Positions 8,447 through 15,596 of a stretch of 64,000 nucleotides of DNA are shown here, piece after piece. Both the position numbers and the translations under genes were made by a program. Source of the DNA: Tritonibacter litoralis (lineage in GTDB: Bacteria > Pseudomonadota > Alphaproteobacteria > Rhodobacterales > Rhodobacteraceae); contig NZ_WIBF01000004.1 of NCBI RefSeq assembly GCF_009496005.1, positions 264,629 to 328,628 on the forward strand, given 5' to 3'. Position 1 is the stretch's first letter; each line of letters starts with the position of its first letter. A model generated the notes under the pieces. The model did no database searches, was not told the DNA's origin, and saw nothing but the letters and a program-made list of their open reading frames with translations.

Positions 8447-9334
8447 ATGGCGTTGCGATATTGGTTGATCATCATTGGCCTTGGCATGGGGTGGGGGATG
8501 TCCTTTACCTTTAATGCCGTTTTGCTGCGCGAGCTGGATCCGCTGAGCATCACCGCAGGCCGGGTCGGGCTGGGCGCGCTGGGCTGCTGGATCTATCTGG
8601 TTGCGCGTGGGGTGAACTGGCGCGTGCCAGCCCAACGCGCGGCCAGCCTGATGGCGTTTGGTGTGCTGAGTTATGCGCTGCCCTTTACCTGCTATGCTGT
8701 TGGTCAACAGGATGTGGCCAGCGGCGTGGCTGGAATCATCAATGCGATGACACCGGCGCTGACCGTTGTGGTTGCGCATCTGTGGCCGGGCGGCGAGCGG
8801 GCGACGTGGCTCAAATCTGCGGGGGTTTTGACCGGGTTGGTTGGGATTGTCGTTCTGTCCGTGCCGATGCTGCTGGACGGCGGGGCCAGCGCAGGCTGGG
8901 CCATTTTGATCACCCTTGGCGCGCCGCTGTGTTATGCGTTTTCGGTCAATCTCGCCCGGAGTTTTGCGGATGTGGACCGTGTGGCCATGGTGTCCTGGGC
9001 GCTGTTGGGGGCGGCGCTGGTTCAGGTTCCGCTGGCCTTTCTGGTAGAGGGTGCTCCGCAAAGCCTGTCGCCAGCCGCCTGGGGTGCGCTGGCTGTGATC
9101 GGGTTTGGCCTGACCTCTGCGGCGTTTATCGTGTTCTATTGGGTTCTGCCGCGTGTGGGGCCGACAAATATCACCTTGCCCACCATGATCGCGCCGGCCT
9201 CTGCCCTGTTCTTTGGCAGCTACCTGCTGGGCGAGCCTTTGAGCATCAGCCATGGGGTGGGGCTTTTTGCAATCCTGTTTGGTCTTCTGATGATCGACGG
9301 TCGCCTGTTCCGGAAACCTGCAACATCGTCGTGA
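8447..9334 (+). CDS. EamA/DMT-family transporter
   Basis: 295 residues, ten predicted membrane helices in two EamA repeats, starting at once with a hydrophobic helix. Second member of this exporter family in the window (compare 6201-7133); the two are clearly diverged. An AAAAGGG ribosome site precedes the ATG. The divergent ArsR gene shares its promoter region and probably regulates it. Substrate unknown. Confidence 0.87.
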   Translation: MALRYWLIIIGLGMGWGMSFTFNAVLLRELDPLSITAGRVGLGALGCWIYLVARGVNWRVPAQRAASLMAFGVLSYALPFTCYAVGQQDVASGVAGIINAMTPALTVVVAHLWPGGERATWLKSAGVLTGLVGIVVLSVPMLLDGGASAGWAILITLGAPLCYAFSVNLARSFADVDRVAMVSWALLGAALVQVPLAFLVEGAPQSLSPAAWGALAVIGFGLTSAAFIVFYWVLPRVGPTNITLPTMIAPASALFFGSYLLGEPLSISHGVGLFAILFGLLMIDGRLFRKPATSS

Positions 9335-9421
9335 ATTTCAAGATCAACCGTTTGGTTGAATATGGGTTTGGCGCGGTCTTGGGCGCTAACGCTGTGCCTT
9401 GGCTTGGGCTTGGAAAAGGGA

Positions 9422-9450
9422 TTGACCCGCTAAGTGTCAGATAAATAACA
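9422..9450 (+). promoter_or_regulatory. Probable promoter of the F0 ATP synthase operon
   Basis: TTGACC at 9422-9427 followed about 16 bases later by an AT-rich AATAAC/ATAACA region around 9444-9450, roughly 90 bases before atpI. It lies in the only sizeable gap (9335-9535) ahead of the operon. The -35 is good; the -10 is not well defined. Confidence 0.4.
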
Positions 9451-9535
9451 GAAAAGACTGCGTCTTTTTGGTCTGTCTCGGTCGTTGACTCTGATCCTTT
9501 CACCCCTTAGCAACCAAGGCAGAATTCGCGTGAGG

Positions 9536-9880
9536 ATGGTGCCCGTGATTGACGACGACCAAAAGCAGCGCTTGGCGCAGCTGGAGGCGCGGTTGAGCGA
9601 GGCGCGTAAGGCCCAAGAGCCCAAGCCGCGCACGGAGGAACACTATACGATGGCCAATCAGGCCTGGCGTATGGTGACAGAATTGGTGGCCGGTCTGGTG
9701 ATTGGTCTTGGCATTGGATTCGGGCTGGACAGCCTGTTCGGGACAATCCCGATCTTTCTGGTGACCTTTACATTGTTGGGTCTGGTGGCAGGCATTCGGG
9801 TCATGATCCGAAGCGCCAACGAGATCCAGGAGAATAAACTGGCCGAAGAGGCCGAACAAGACGCGCAAGACCGGGATTGA
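9536..9880 (+). CDS. atpI: ATP synthase protein I (AtpI)
   Basis: About 114 residues: a charged, coiled N-terminus (LAQLEARLSEARKAQ), then two membrane helices forming the AtpI hairpin (VTELVAGLVIGLGIGFGLD and IFLVTFTLLGLVAGIRVM). AtpI assists assembly of the c-ring. The start is uncertain: ATG 9536 is used, while GTG at 9530 or 9545 is also in frame, the latter having a better-spaced GAGG. It is the first gene of the F0 operon, 27 bases before atpB, the usual position in alphaproteobacteria. Confidence 0.88.
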   Translation: MVPVIDDDQKQRLAQLEARLSEARKAQEPKPRTEEHYTMANQAWRMVTELVAGLVIGLGIGFGLDSLFGTIPIFLVTFTLLGLVAGIRVMIRSANEIQENKLAEEAEQDAQDRD

Positions 9881-9907
9881 TCCCTCGGCGACAGGAGACA
9901 CGGGACG

Positions 9908-10711
9908 ATGGGCAAGATTTTCTTTTATGTGGCACTCGCCGCAGTCGTACTTTCGGGGCTGCTTTTTGCACCTGAGCATGCGGGCCTCGCAATTCACCCC
10001 ACCGATCAGTTCCTGGTGAAGCCGCTGTTTGGCGGTGACCACGTGGGCGTCATGACCCCAACAAACGTGACCCTGTGGATGGTTCTGGCCATCGCTTCGA
10101 TCTTTGCCCTGCTGGTTCTTGGCTCCTCGGGCCGCGCGATTGTCCCATCGCGTGCCCAGTCGATTGCCGAACTGGCCTATGGCTTTATCTACAAGATGGT
10201 GGAAGATGTGGCAGGCAAGGATGCCGTCAAGTTCTTCCCCTATATCATGACCCTGTTCATGTTCATCGTGACCGCCAACTTCCTTGGCCTGATCCCGATG
10301 TCCTTCACCACCACCTCTCACTTTGCGATCACCGGCGTTCTGGCGATCCTGGTGTTTGTGATCGTCACCATCACCGGTTTTGTCCTGCACGGCGCCAAGT
10401 TCCTGTCGCTGTTCTGGGTTTCTTCCGCGCCCTTGCCGCTGCGTCCGGTTCTGGCTCTGATCGAGGTGATCTCTTACTTTGTGCGCCCCGTCAGCCTGTG
10501 TATTCGTCTGGCTGGTAACATCATGGCGGGCCACGCTGTTCTGAAAGTTTTTGCGGGGTTTGCCGCGGGTCTGGGACTGTTCTCCTTCCTGCCGATCTTC
10601 GCCATCAGCGCCTTCTATGCGCTCGAAGTTCTCGTGGCCTTCATTCAGGCTTACGTTTTCACCATTCTGACCTGCGTGTACCTGAAAGACGCGCTGCACC
10701 CGTCGCACTAA
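9908..10711 (+). CDS. atpB: F0F1 ATP synthase subunit a
   Basis: 267-residue membrane stator subunit forming the proton half-channels against the c-ring. About five or six membrane helices are visible. The essential arginine lies in the conserved segment [14 protein letters not shown] near residue 200, followed by the last helices with [20 protein letters not shown]. An ACAGGAGAC-type ribosome site precedes the ATG. Second gene of atpI-B-E-X-F. Length and motifs are typical for alphaproteobacteria. Confidence 0.97.
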   Translation: MGKIFFYVALAAVVLSGLLFAPEHAGLAIHPTDQFLVKPLFGGDHVGVMTPTNVTLWMVLAIASIFALLVLGSSGRAIVPSRAQSIAELAYGFIYKMVEDVAGKDAVKFFPYIMTLFMFIVTANFLGLIPMSFTTTSHFAITGVLAILVFVIVTITGFVLHGAKFLSLFWVSSAPLPLRPVLALIEVISYFVRPVSLCIRLAGNIMAGHAVLKVFAGFAAGLGLFSFLPIFAISAFYALEVLVAFIQAYVFTILTCVYLKDALHPSH

Positions 10712-10773
10712 GCCACGGTTTGCAAAGGTCCGAACTCTAAATCCGCAACTTCCAATCGTAAGGAGATTTCACA

Positions 10774-10998
10774 ATGGAAGGCGAACTCGCACACATCGGC
10801 GCTGGTCTGGCTGGCATGGGTACTGGTATTGCTGCACTGGGTGTTGGCAACGTAGCAGCTAACTTCCTGGCAGGCGCACTGCGCAACCCTTCTGCAGCTG
10901 CATCGCAGACTGCAACCCTGTTCATCGGTATCGCATTTGCAGAAGCTCTGGGCATCTTCTCGTTCCTGGTTGCTCTGCTGCTGATGTTCGCCGTCTAA
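10774..10998 (+). CDS. atpE: F0F1 ATP synthase subunit c
   Basis: 74-residue hairpin of two membrane helices joined by a polar loop with the conserved RNP (residues 37-39). The proton-binding carboxylate is Glu57 ([10 protein letters not shown]). The GxGxG-type small-residue packing in helix 1 is degenerate but present ([17 protein letters not shown]). There is no sodium-type Gln/Ser signature, so proton coupling is expected. A strong AAGGAG site precedes it and a stable hairpin follows, fitting the need for many copies per complex. Confidence 0.97.
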   Translation: MEGELAHIGAGLAGMGTGIAALGVGNVAANFLAGALRNPSAAASQTATLFIGIAFAEALGIFSFLVALLLMFAV

Positions 10999-11025
10999 GA
11001 ACCTTCGGAACCTTTTTCCTTACGG

Positions 11026-11055
11026 CCGGGCGGGAGGCATGCCCTTTCCGCCCGG
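11026..11055 (+). other. GC hairpin between atpE and atpX
   Basis: CCGGGCGG (11026-11033) pairs with CCGCCCGG (11048-11055), closing a 14-base loop that holds the palindrome GGCATGCC. No T-run follows, and the operon continues, so it is not a full terminator. A 3' hairpin of this kind can block exonucleases and stabilise the upstream atpE message, or give partial termination. Confidence 0.55.
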
Positions 11056-11084
11056 TGTAACGGCAAGTTCCTTAGGAGGACGAC

Positions 11085-11672
11085 ATGGCATCAAACTCGC
11101 ATGACGCAGGTCACGGTGCTGCAGACGCAGCCCACGGTGCCGCTGACGCCGCGCACCACGCAGCAGATGCTGCGCATGGTTCGGGCGGTATGCCGCAGCT
11201 GGACTTCTCGACCTATGGTAACCAGATCTTCTGGCTCCTGGTCACTCTTGTCGTGATCTACTTCATCCTGTCGCGCATCGCGCTGCCCCGTATTGCGGCG
11301 GTGCTGGCTGAGCGTCAGGGAACCATTACGAATGACTTGGCCGCGGCCGAGGATCTGAAAGCCAAAGCGGTTGAGGCGGAAGACGCCTATAACAAAGCTC
11401 TGGCGGACGCACGTGGTGAAGCGCAGAAAATCGCTGCTGAAACCCGCGCTGCGATCCAAAAGGATCTGGACGCAGCCATCGCAAAAGCTGACGAAGAAAT
11501 CGCTGCAAAAGCCGCGGAATCTGAGAAAGCCCTTGCTGAGATCAAAGAAGGCGCATTGGAAGCTGTCAAAGTTGTTGCAGCTGACACCGCATCGGCACTG
11601 GTTTCTGCCCTGGGTGGTCAAGACGACGCAGATGCAGTTTCCGCATCGGTTGCTGAGCGGATGAAAGGATAA
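11085..11672 (+). CDS. atpX: F0F1 ATP synthase subunit b' with His/Ala-rich N-terminus
   Basis: 195-residue peripheral-stalk subunit (b', also called atpG/atpF2): one membrane helix ([20 protein letters not shown], about 48-67) followed by a long alanine- and charge-rich coiled coil reaching the F1 head. Residues 5-35 form a low-complexity tail built on a seven-residue HGAADAA repeat with histidines 6, 10, 17, 24, 25 and 31. The ribosome site is strong (TTAGGAGG). It pairs with atpF to form the bb' heterodimer typical of photosynthetic and alphaproteobacterial enzymes. Confidence 0.95.
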   Translation: MASNSHDAGHGAADAAHGAADAAHHAADAAHGSGGMPQLDFSTYGNQIFWLLVTLVVIYFILSRIALPRIAAVLAERQGTITNDLAAAEDLKAKAVEAEDAYNKALADARGEAQKIAAETRAAIQKDLDAAIAKADEEIAAKAAESEKALAEIKEGALEAVKVVAADTASALVSALGGQDDADAVSASVAERMKG

Positions 11673-11676
11673 GAAC

Positions 11677-12240
11677 ATGCGTACTGTTATTGCTCTTGCC
11701 CTGACATTTGCTGCTGCAAGCCCGGCTTTGGCTGCATCTGGCGGCAAGTTCCTGGCGCTGGACAACACTGATTTTGTTGTCCTGCTGGCCTTCCTGCTGT
11801 TCGTTGGCATTCTGCTTTACGTCAAGGTGCCCGGCCTGTTGGGCAAGCAGCTGGACGATCGTGCCGAAGGCATCCGCAAGGAGCTGGACGAAGCACGTGC
11901 GCTGCGCGAAGAAGCCCAGACCATTCTGGCGTCTTATGAGCGCAAGCAAAAAGAAGTGAGCGCGCAGGCGGAACGTATTGTTGCCACTGCTCGCGAAGAG
12001 GCTACAGCTGCCGCGGAACAAGCCAAAGCGGATCTGAAAACTTCGATCGAGCGCCGTCTGGCGGCCGCCGAAGAGCAGATCGCATCGGCTGAAGCCTCGG
12101 CGTTGAAAGAAGTGCGGGATCGCGCGATTGATGTGGCTGTGAGCGTTGCGGATGACGTGATCTCCAAACAGCTGTCTGCCGCTGAGGCAAACAAACTGAT
12201 CGACGCGGCCATCGCTGACGTGGACGCCAAGCTGCATTAA
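11677..12240 (+). CDS. atpF: F0F1 ATP synthase subunit b
   Basis: 187-residue stalk subunit partnering b'. It has a signal-peptide-like N-terminus with ASPALAAS near residue 20, then the true membrane helix (DFVVLLAFLLFVGILLYVKV), then a coiled coil with heptad-like alanine and charged residues to the C-terminus. It starts four bases after the atpX stop. It is the last gene of the operon and is followed by an intrinsic terminator; the F1 genes are not in this window. Confidence 0.96.
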   Translation: MRTVIALALTFAAASPALAASGGKFLALDNTDFVVLLAFLLFVGILLYVKVPGLLGKQLDDRAEGIRKELDEARALREEAQTILASYERKQKEVSAQAERIVATAREEATAAAEQAKADLKTSIERRLAAAEEQIASAEASALKEVRDRAIDVAVSVADDVISKQLSAAEANKLIDAAIADVDAKLH

Positions 12241-12257
12241 GCTGCTGATAGACGTTT

Positions 12258-12289
12258 AAAAAAACCCGGCCATTGTGCCGGGTTTTTTT
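12258..12289 (+). terminator. Intrinsic terminator of the atp F0 operon
   Basis: A-tract plus ACCCGGC (12258-12270), a six-base loop CATTGT, then GCCGGG and seven T residues (to 12289). The stem with flanking A/T tracts is a textbook terminator and lies 18 bases after the atpF stop. Confidence 0.92.
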
Positions 12290-12396
12290 ATGTGACAATT
12301 GCGTGAAGTTGCAACAGTTGGTGGATTTGTTAAGCCGCTGCTAGTGTCCTAGGTGGTATTTGCGGAGGCAGATCGAATAGTAAGATTTTATCTGCA

Positions 12397-13206
12397 ATGC
12401 TGTATGTAAATCCCATATTGGACTATCACGAACCCGTCGCGTCTGATGTTGCCAAACCGGTCCTGTCAACTCGCGGGCTAACGTTGCGGTTCGGCAGCAA
12501 AACGATTTTGGACGACATCTCCTTTGATCTTTTTGACAAAGAGGTGCTGTGTCTGGTCGGTCCGCCCAATTGTGGGAAATCTGTGCTGACGCGATGTTTG
12601 AACCGCACTGTCGAAGAGGAACGGGCCTCTGTTCAAAGCGGTCATGTTTTTGTGGATCGTCGGGACACGCAGGACCCGTCCTGGGATTTGCCACAAATCC
12701 GTCGGCAGGTCGCCTTGGTGCCGCAGGTTGCAAACCCCTTTCCAGCGACGATCTGGGACAATATCGCCTATGTCCTGAAGTTGCACCGTCTGGCTCCGAC
12801 GTCCAAAGATATCGCCCTGCGGATCGAGGATTCGCTGCGCCGGGTGGGCATTTGGGATGAGCTCAAAGGGGAGCTGCATAAAAAACCGGTGCATCAGATG
12901 CCGATCATGACCCAACGTCTGATCTGTATCGCGCGGGCCCTTGCGCTGGAGCCGCGTCTGTTGGTGCTGGATGAGCCTTCAACCGGCCTTGGTGGTATCG
13001 AAGAGGGTCGGCTCAAGAGCATCCTGTCCGACTTGCAGCAGGATATGCCCGTTATTCTGTGCACGTCATCTTTGCGGATTGCAGCGCTTGTCGCGGATCG
13101 CATCGGCCATATTGAAGGTGGACGCCTGATGGAAATCGATACGGCTGAACTGCTTTTGACCAATGCGCAGACGGTAGCCACGCAGCGTTATGTTGAGTCC
13201 CACTAA
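12397..13206 (+). CDS. Orphan PstB-like ABC ATPase with degenerate signature
   Basis: 269 residues resembling the phosphate importer ATPase PstB along its length. Walker A (GPPNCGKS, residues 55-62), Q-loop (VPQVANPFPATIWDN) and Walker B (LLVLDEPST) are intact. The ABC signature expected as LSGGQQQR is HQMPIMTQR, the D-loop SALD is TGLG, and the H-loop histidine is replaced in ILCTSSLRI. No permease or binding-protein gene is adjacent. It is probably not an ordinary transport ATPase: either a regulatory relative or a decaying copy. Codon use looks normal and the frame is intact. Confidence 0.8.
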   Translation: MLYVNPILDYHEPVASDVAKPVLSTRGLTLRFGSKTILDDISFDLFDKEVLCLVGPPNCGKSVLTRCLNRTVEEERASVQSGHVFVDRRDTQDPSWDLPQIRRQVALVPQVANPFPATIWDNIAYVLKLHRLAPTSKDIALRIEDSLRRVGIWDELKGELHKKPVHQMPIMTQRLICIARALALEPRLLVLDEPSTGLGGIEEGRLKSILSDLQQDMPVILCTSSLRIAALVADRIGHIEGGRLMEIDTAELLLTNAQTVATQRYVESH

Positions 13207-13212
13207 GGGCAG

Positions 13213-13986
13213 CTAGGACCCGAGCTTTTGCGCCTTTTCCAGTTTTTGGCGGGCGATTTCAGCGTTCTTCTGGGTCTCCAGATCTTCCAGCAGGCAGGTT
13301 TTGACAAAATCCAGATGTGCCTCAACAGCGGCGCGGGCGGCGGCAGGGTTGCGGTCCTGAATGGCTGAGTTGATCGCGCTGTGCTGCGCCAGCAGGTTTT
13401 CCCGCGTGGTGGCGCGTTGGAACATGATGCGACGGTTGTAGAACACGCCCTTGTGCAGCAGCTCGAGCATGGAGCGCATCATATGCAGCATGACGACATT
13501 GTGGCCGGCATCCATAATGGCGGCATGGAACTGAGCGTCCAAATTGGCCGCTTCCTCGGAATCGTCGGGCCCTTGGGCGGCGGCCATCCGGTCATAGATG
13601 GACTGGATGATTTTCAGATCCTCGTCCGATCCCATACGCGCGGCACGTTCTGCGGCAAGCCCTTCGAGGTCGCGGCGAAACGAGAGATAGTCAAACACCG
13701 CCTCATCATGGCGAGCAAAGAGATCCACCAGAGCCGGTGAGAACGCAGAGCCCAAGACATCCGCCACATAAACGCCGGACCCTGCCTTGGCCGCCAGAAG
13801 GCCACGTTCCTGCAGTTCGCCCAATGCGTCGCGCAAAGATGGGCGGGAGACGCCCAAGCGTTCTGCCAAATCACGTTCTGAGGGCAGCCGGTCACCGGGT
13901 GTCAGGACGCCGCGCAGGATCAGGAGTTCGATTTGGCGGACAACAGAGGTTGAGAGCTTTGCCGTTGTGACTTTCTGAAAAGGCAT
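13213..13986 (-). CDS. FadR/PdhR-type GntR regulator (FCD domain)
   Basis: 257 residues: N-terminal winged helix (residues about 8-75, with GDRLPSERDLAERLGVSRPS) followed by an all-helical FCD domain with the metal-ligand pattern Asp/His (LDAQFHAAIMDAGHN and later AQHSAI). FadR/PdhR members sense organic acids such as lactate, glycolate or pyruvate. The ATG at 13986 is preferred; an upstream in-frame start at 14031 would add an unlikely N-terminal extension. It is divergent from the aminotransferase at 14136, a plausible target. Confidence 0.88.
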   Translation of the reverse strand: MPFQKVTTAKLSTSVVRQIELLILRGVLTPGDRLPSERDLAERLGVSRPSLRDALGELQERGLLAAKAGSGVYVADVLGSAFSPALVDLFARHDEAVFDYLSFRRDLEGLAAERAARMGSDEDLKIIQSIYDRMAAAQGPDDSEEAANLDAQFHAAIMDAGHNVVMLHMMRSMLELLHKGVFYNRRIMFQRATTRENLLAQHSAINSAIQDRNPAAARAAVEAHLDFVKTCLLEDLETQKNAEIARQKLEKAQKLGS

Positions 13987-14135
13987 GGAGATCCGCTGAT
14001 ATTTAAAATTGGTCAACTCATTGGACCACATTGGGTTGAGAGGCTCAAGCCGCTCGCGGGGAATAGTTTAGGTCAGAAATATTGACGTAAAAAGAGAATC
14101 CCTCTAGTGTCGAGACAGCAATGGAAAGGTGTGAC

Positions 14136-15347
14136 ATGGATTTCCGGAATAATTTTTCAAAACGGTCCGAAAAAATGAAAGCATCGGAAATTCGGGAGCT
14201 GTTGAAGCTTCTGAACCGGCCCAGTGTGATTTCTTTTGCGGGTGGCATTCCGGATCCCGCCCTATTCCCTGCGGAGGCGCTGGCGCACGCAGGTGAGGCG
14301 GCGTTGAGCGGACCCACCGCAGCAACGGCGCTGCAGTATTCCGTGAGCGAAGGCTATCTGCCGCTCAGGGAATGGATCGTGGGTCACATGGCCCGATTGG
14401 GGGTGAGCTGTGATGTCAGCAACGTCCTGATCACCTCGGGCTCGCAACAGGCACTGGATTATCTGGGCAAACTGTTTCTGTCGCCCGAGGATACCGCCCT
14501 GGTGCAATGGCCGACCTATCTGGGGGCGTTGGGCGCGTTCAACGCCTATGAACCCCGATTTGATCGATTGCAGCCTGGTGACAATCGCACGGCCAAGGAT
14601 ATAGCGGCTGATGCGGAACAGGCGGGCAGCCGGGTCAAGCTGTCTTATGTCACGCCCGAATTTGCGAACCCGACGGGGATCACCCTGTCCCGCGCTGAAC
14701 GGCTGGCGGTTCTGGAGCAGGCGCGTGCCCTGGACGCGATGGTGATCGAGGACGCCGCTTATGAAGGGCTGCGGTATGACGGGTCGCCGGTTCCGCCGAT
14801 CCTGGCGCTGGAGCAGGAAACAATTGCCGATATGAACGCCTGTCGTACGCTCTATTGCGGGACGTTTTCCAAAACACTGTCGCCCGGATTGCGGGTGGGC
14901 TGGGTTGTGGGCGCGCAGGATGTGATTGACCAGCTGGTTCTGATCAAACAGGCGGCGGACTTGCATACATCGACCCTCAACCAGATATTGGTGACTGAGG
15001 TTGTGGCGCAGGGGTTTGCGGACCATCTTGAGCAACTGACCACGGCCTATGGTGCGCGCCGGGATGAGATGCTGACGGCGCTGGCCCGTGAGATGCCCGA
15101 TGGTGTGAGCTGGAGCCATCCCGAAGGTGGGATGTTCATCTGGCTGACCTTGCCGGATCAGATCGACGGGGCAGAGCTCTTGCAATATGCGCTGGACACT
15201 TATCACATTGCCTTTGTCCCCGGACAGGCTTTTTTTGCCGATGGCAGCGGCGCAAATACCCTGCGGCTGTCGTTTTCCTGCGCATCGGCAGAGCAGACCC
15301 AGACCGGTATTCACCGCTTGGGGCAGGCGATCCGCCACTTTTTGTAA
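14136..15347 (+). CDS. PLP-dependent aminotransferase (LysN/2-aminoadipate type, fold I)
   Basis: 403 residues of the class I/II aminotransferase fold. The PLP lysine lies in TFSKTLSPGLRVGW; other marks are ISFAGGIPDPALFP at the N-terminus, SGSQQALDYLGKL and TPEFANPTG. This pattern matches the MocR-related free aminotransferases that act on 2-aminoadipate, leucine or aromatic amino acids. The ATG at 14136 follows GGAAAGG; an ATG at 14121 is an alternative. The divergent FadR-type regulator may control it. Precise substrate unknown. Confidence 0.85.
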   Translation: MDFRNNFSKRSEKMKASEIRELLKLLNRPSVISFAGGIPDPALFPAEALAHAGEAALSGPTAATALQYSVSEGYLPLREWIVGHMARLGVSCDVSNVLITSGSQQALDYLGKLFLSPEDTALVQWPTYLGALGAFNAYEPRFDRLQPGDNRTAKDIAADAEQAGSRVKLSYVTPEFANPTGITLSRAERLAVLEQARALDAMVIEDAAYEGLRYDGSPVPPILALEQETIADMNACRTLYCGTFSKTLSPGLRVGWVVGAQDVIDQLVLIKQAADLHTSTLNQILVTEVVAQGFADHLEQLTTAYGARRDEMLTALAREMPDGVSWSHPEGGMFIWLTLPDQIDGAELLQYALDTYHIAFVPGQAFFADGSGANTLRLSFSCASAEQTQTGIHRLGQAIRHFL

Positions 15348-15476
15348 GGGGACAACCGGCGGTTTTATGTCTTCAAATGGAGGGGACCGTTGCAGCCCCC
15401 GGTGATCCGCGATAGAGGGCTGTTTTTCAGCTCTCTGTTTTGGCGTCTGTGCAGGATGCGTGGGGTCAGGCAAGAG

Positions 15477-15485
15477 TTATCCACA
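15477..15485 (+). promoter_or_regulatory. Consensus DnaA box upstream of smc
   Basis: TTATCCACA matches the strict DnaA box consensus and lies 112 bases before the smc start, in an intergenic region (15348-15596) with no supported gene. No second box was found nearby, so this is not an origin; it could give DnaA-dependent control or be chance. Confidence 0.4.
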
Positions 15486-15536
15486 AGATATAGGGCCAAT
15501 AGCCCGGTTTCAGCCCGCATATGGGGCTCTGTGACG

Positions 15537-15566
15537 TTGACAAGCCCTGCGTCATTTGGCTGAGAT
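15537..15566 (+). promoter_or_regulatory. Possible smc promoter
   Basis: A perfect TTGACA at 15537-15542 lies about 17-18 bases before a weak -10 (CTGAGA/TGAGAT at 15560-15566), some 30 bases ahead of the smc start. Only the -35 is convincing. Confidence 0.35.
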
Positions 15567-15596
15567 CTCTGTTGAGTGTTGTCGAAAGAGGTCCCT

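Noticed and set aside
15367..15405. 12-codon frame upstream of smc as a leader peptide
   Set aside because: No ribosome site of note and no regulatory structure linking it to smc.
15477..15485. Replication origin at the DnaA box
   Set aside because: Only one box, no AT-rich unwinding element, and no dnaA, dnaN or parAB genes nearby.
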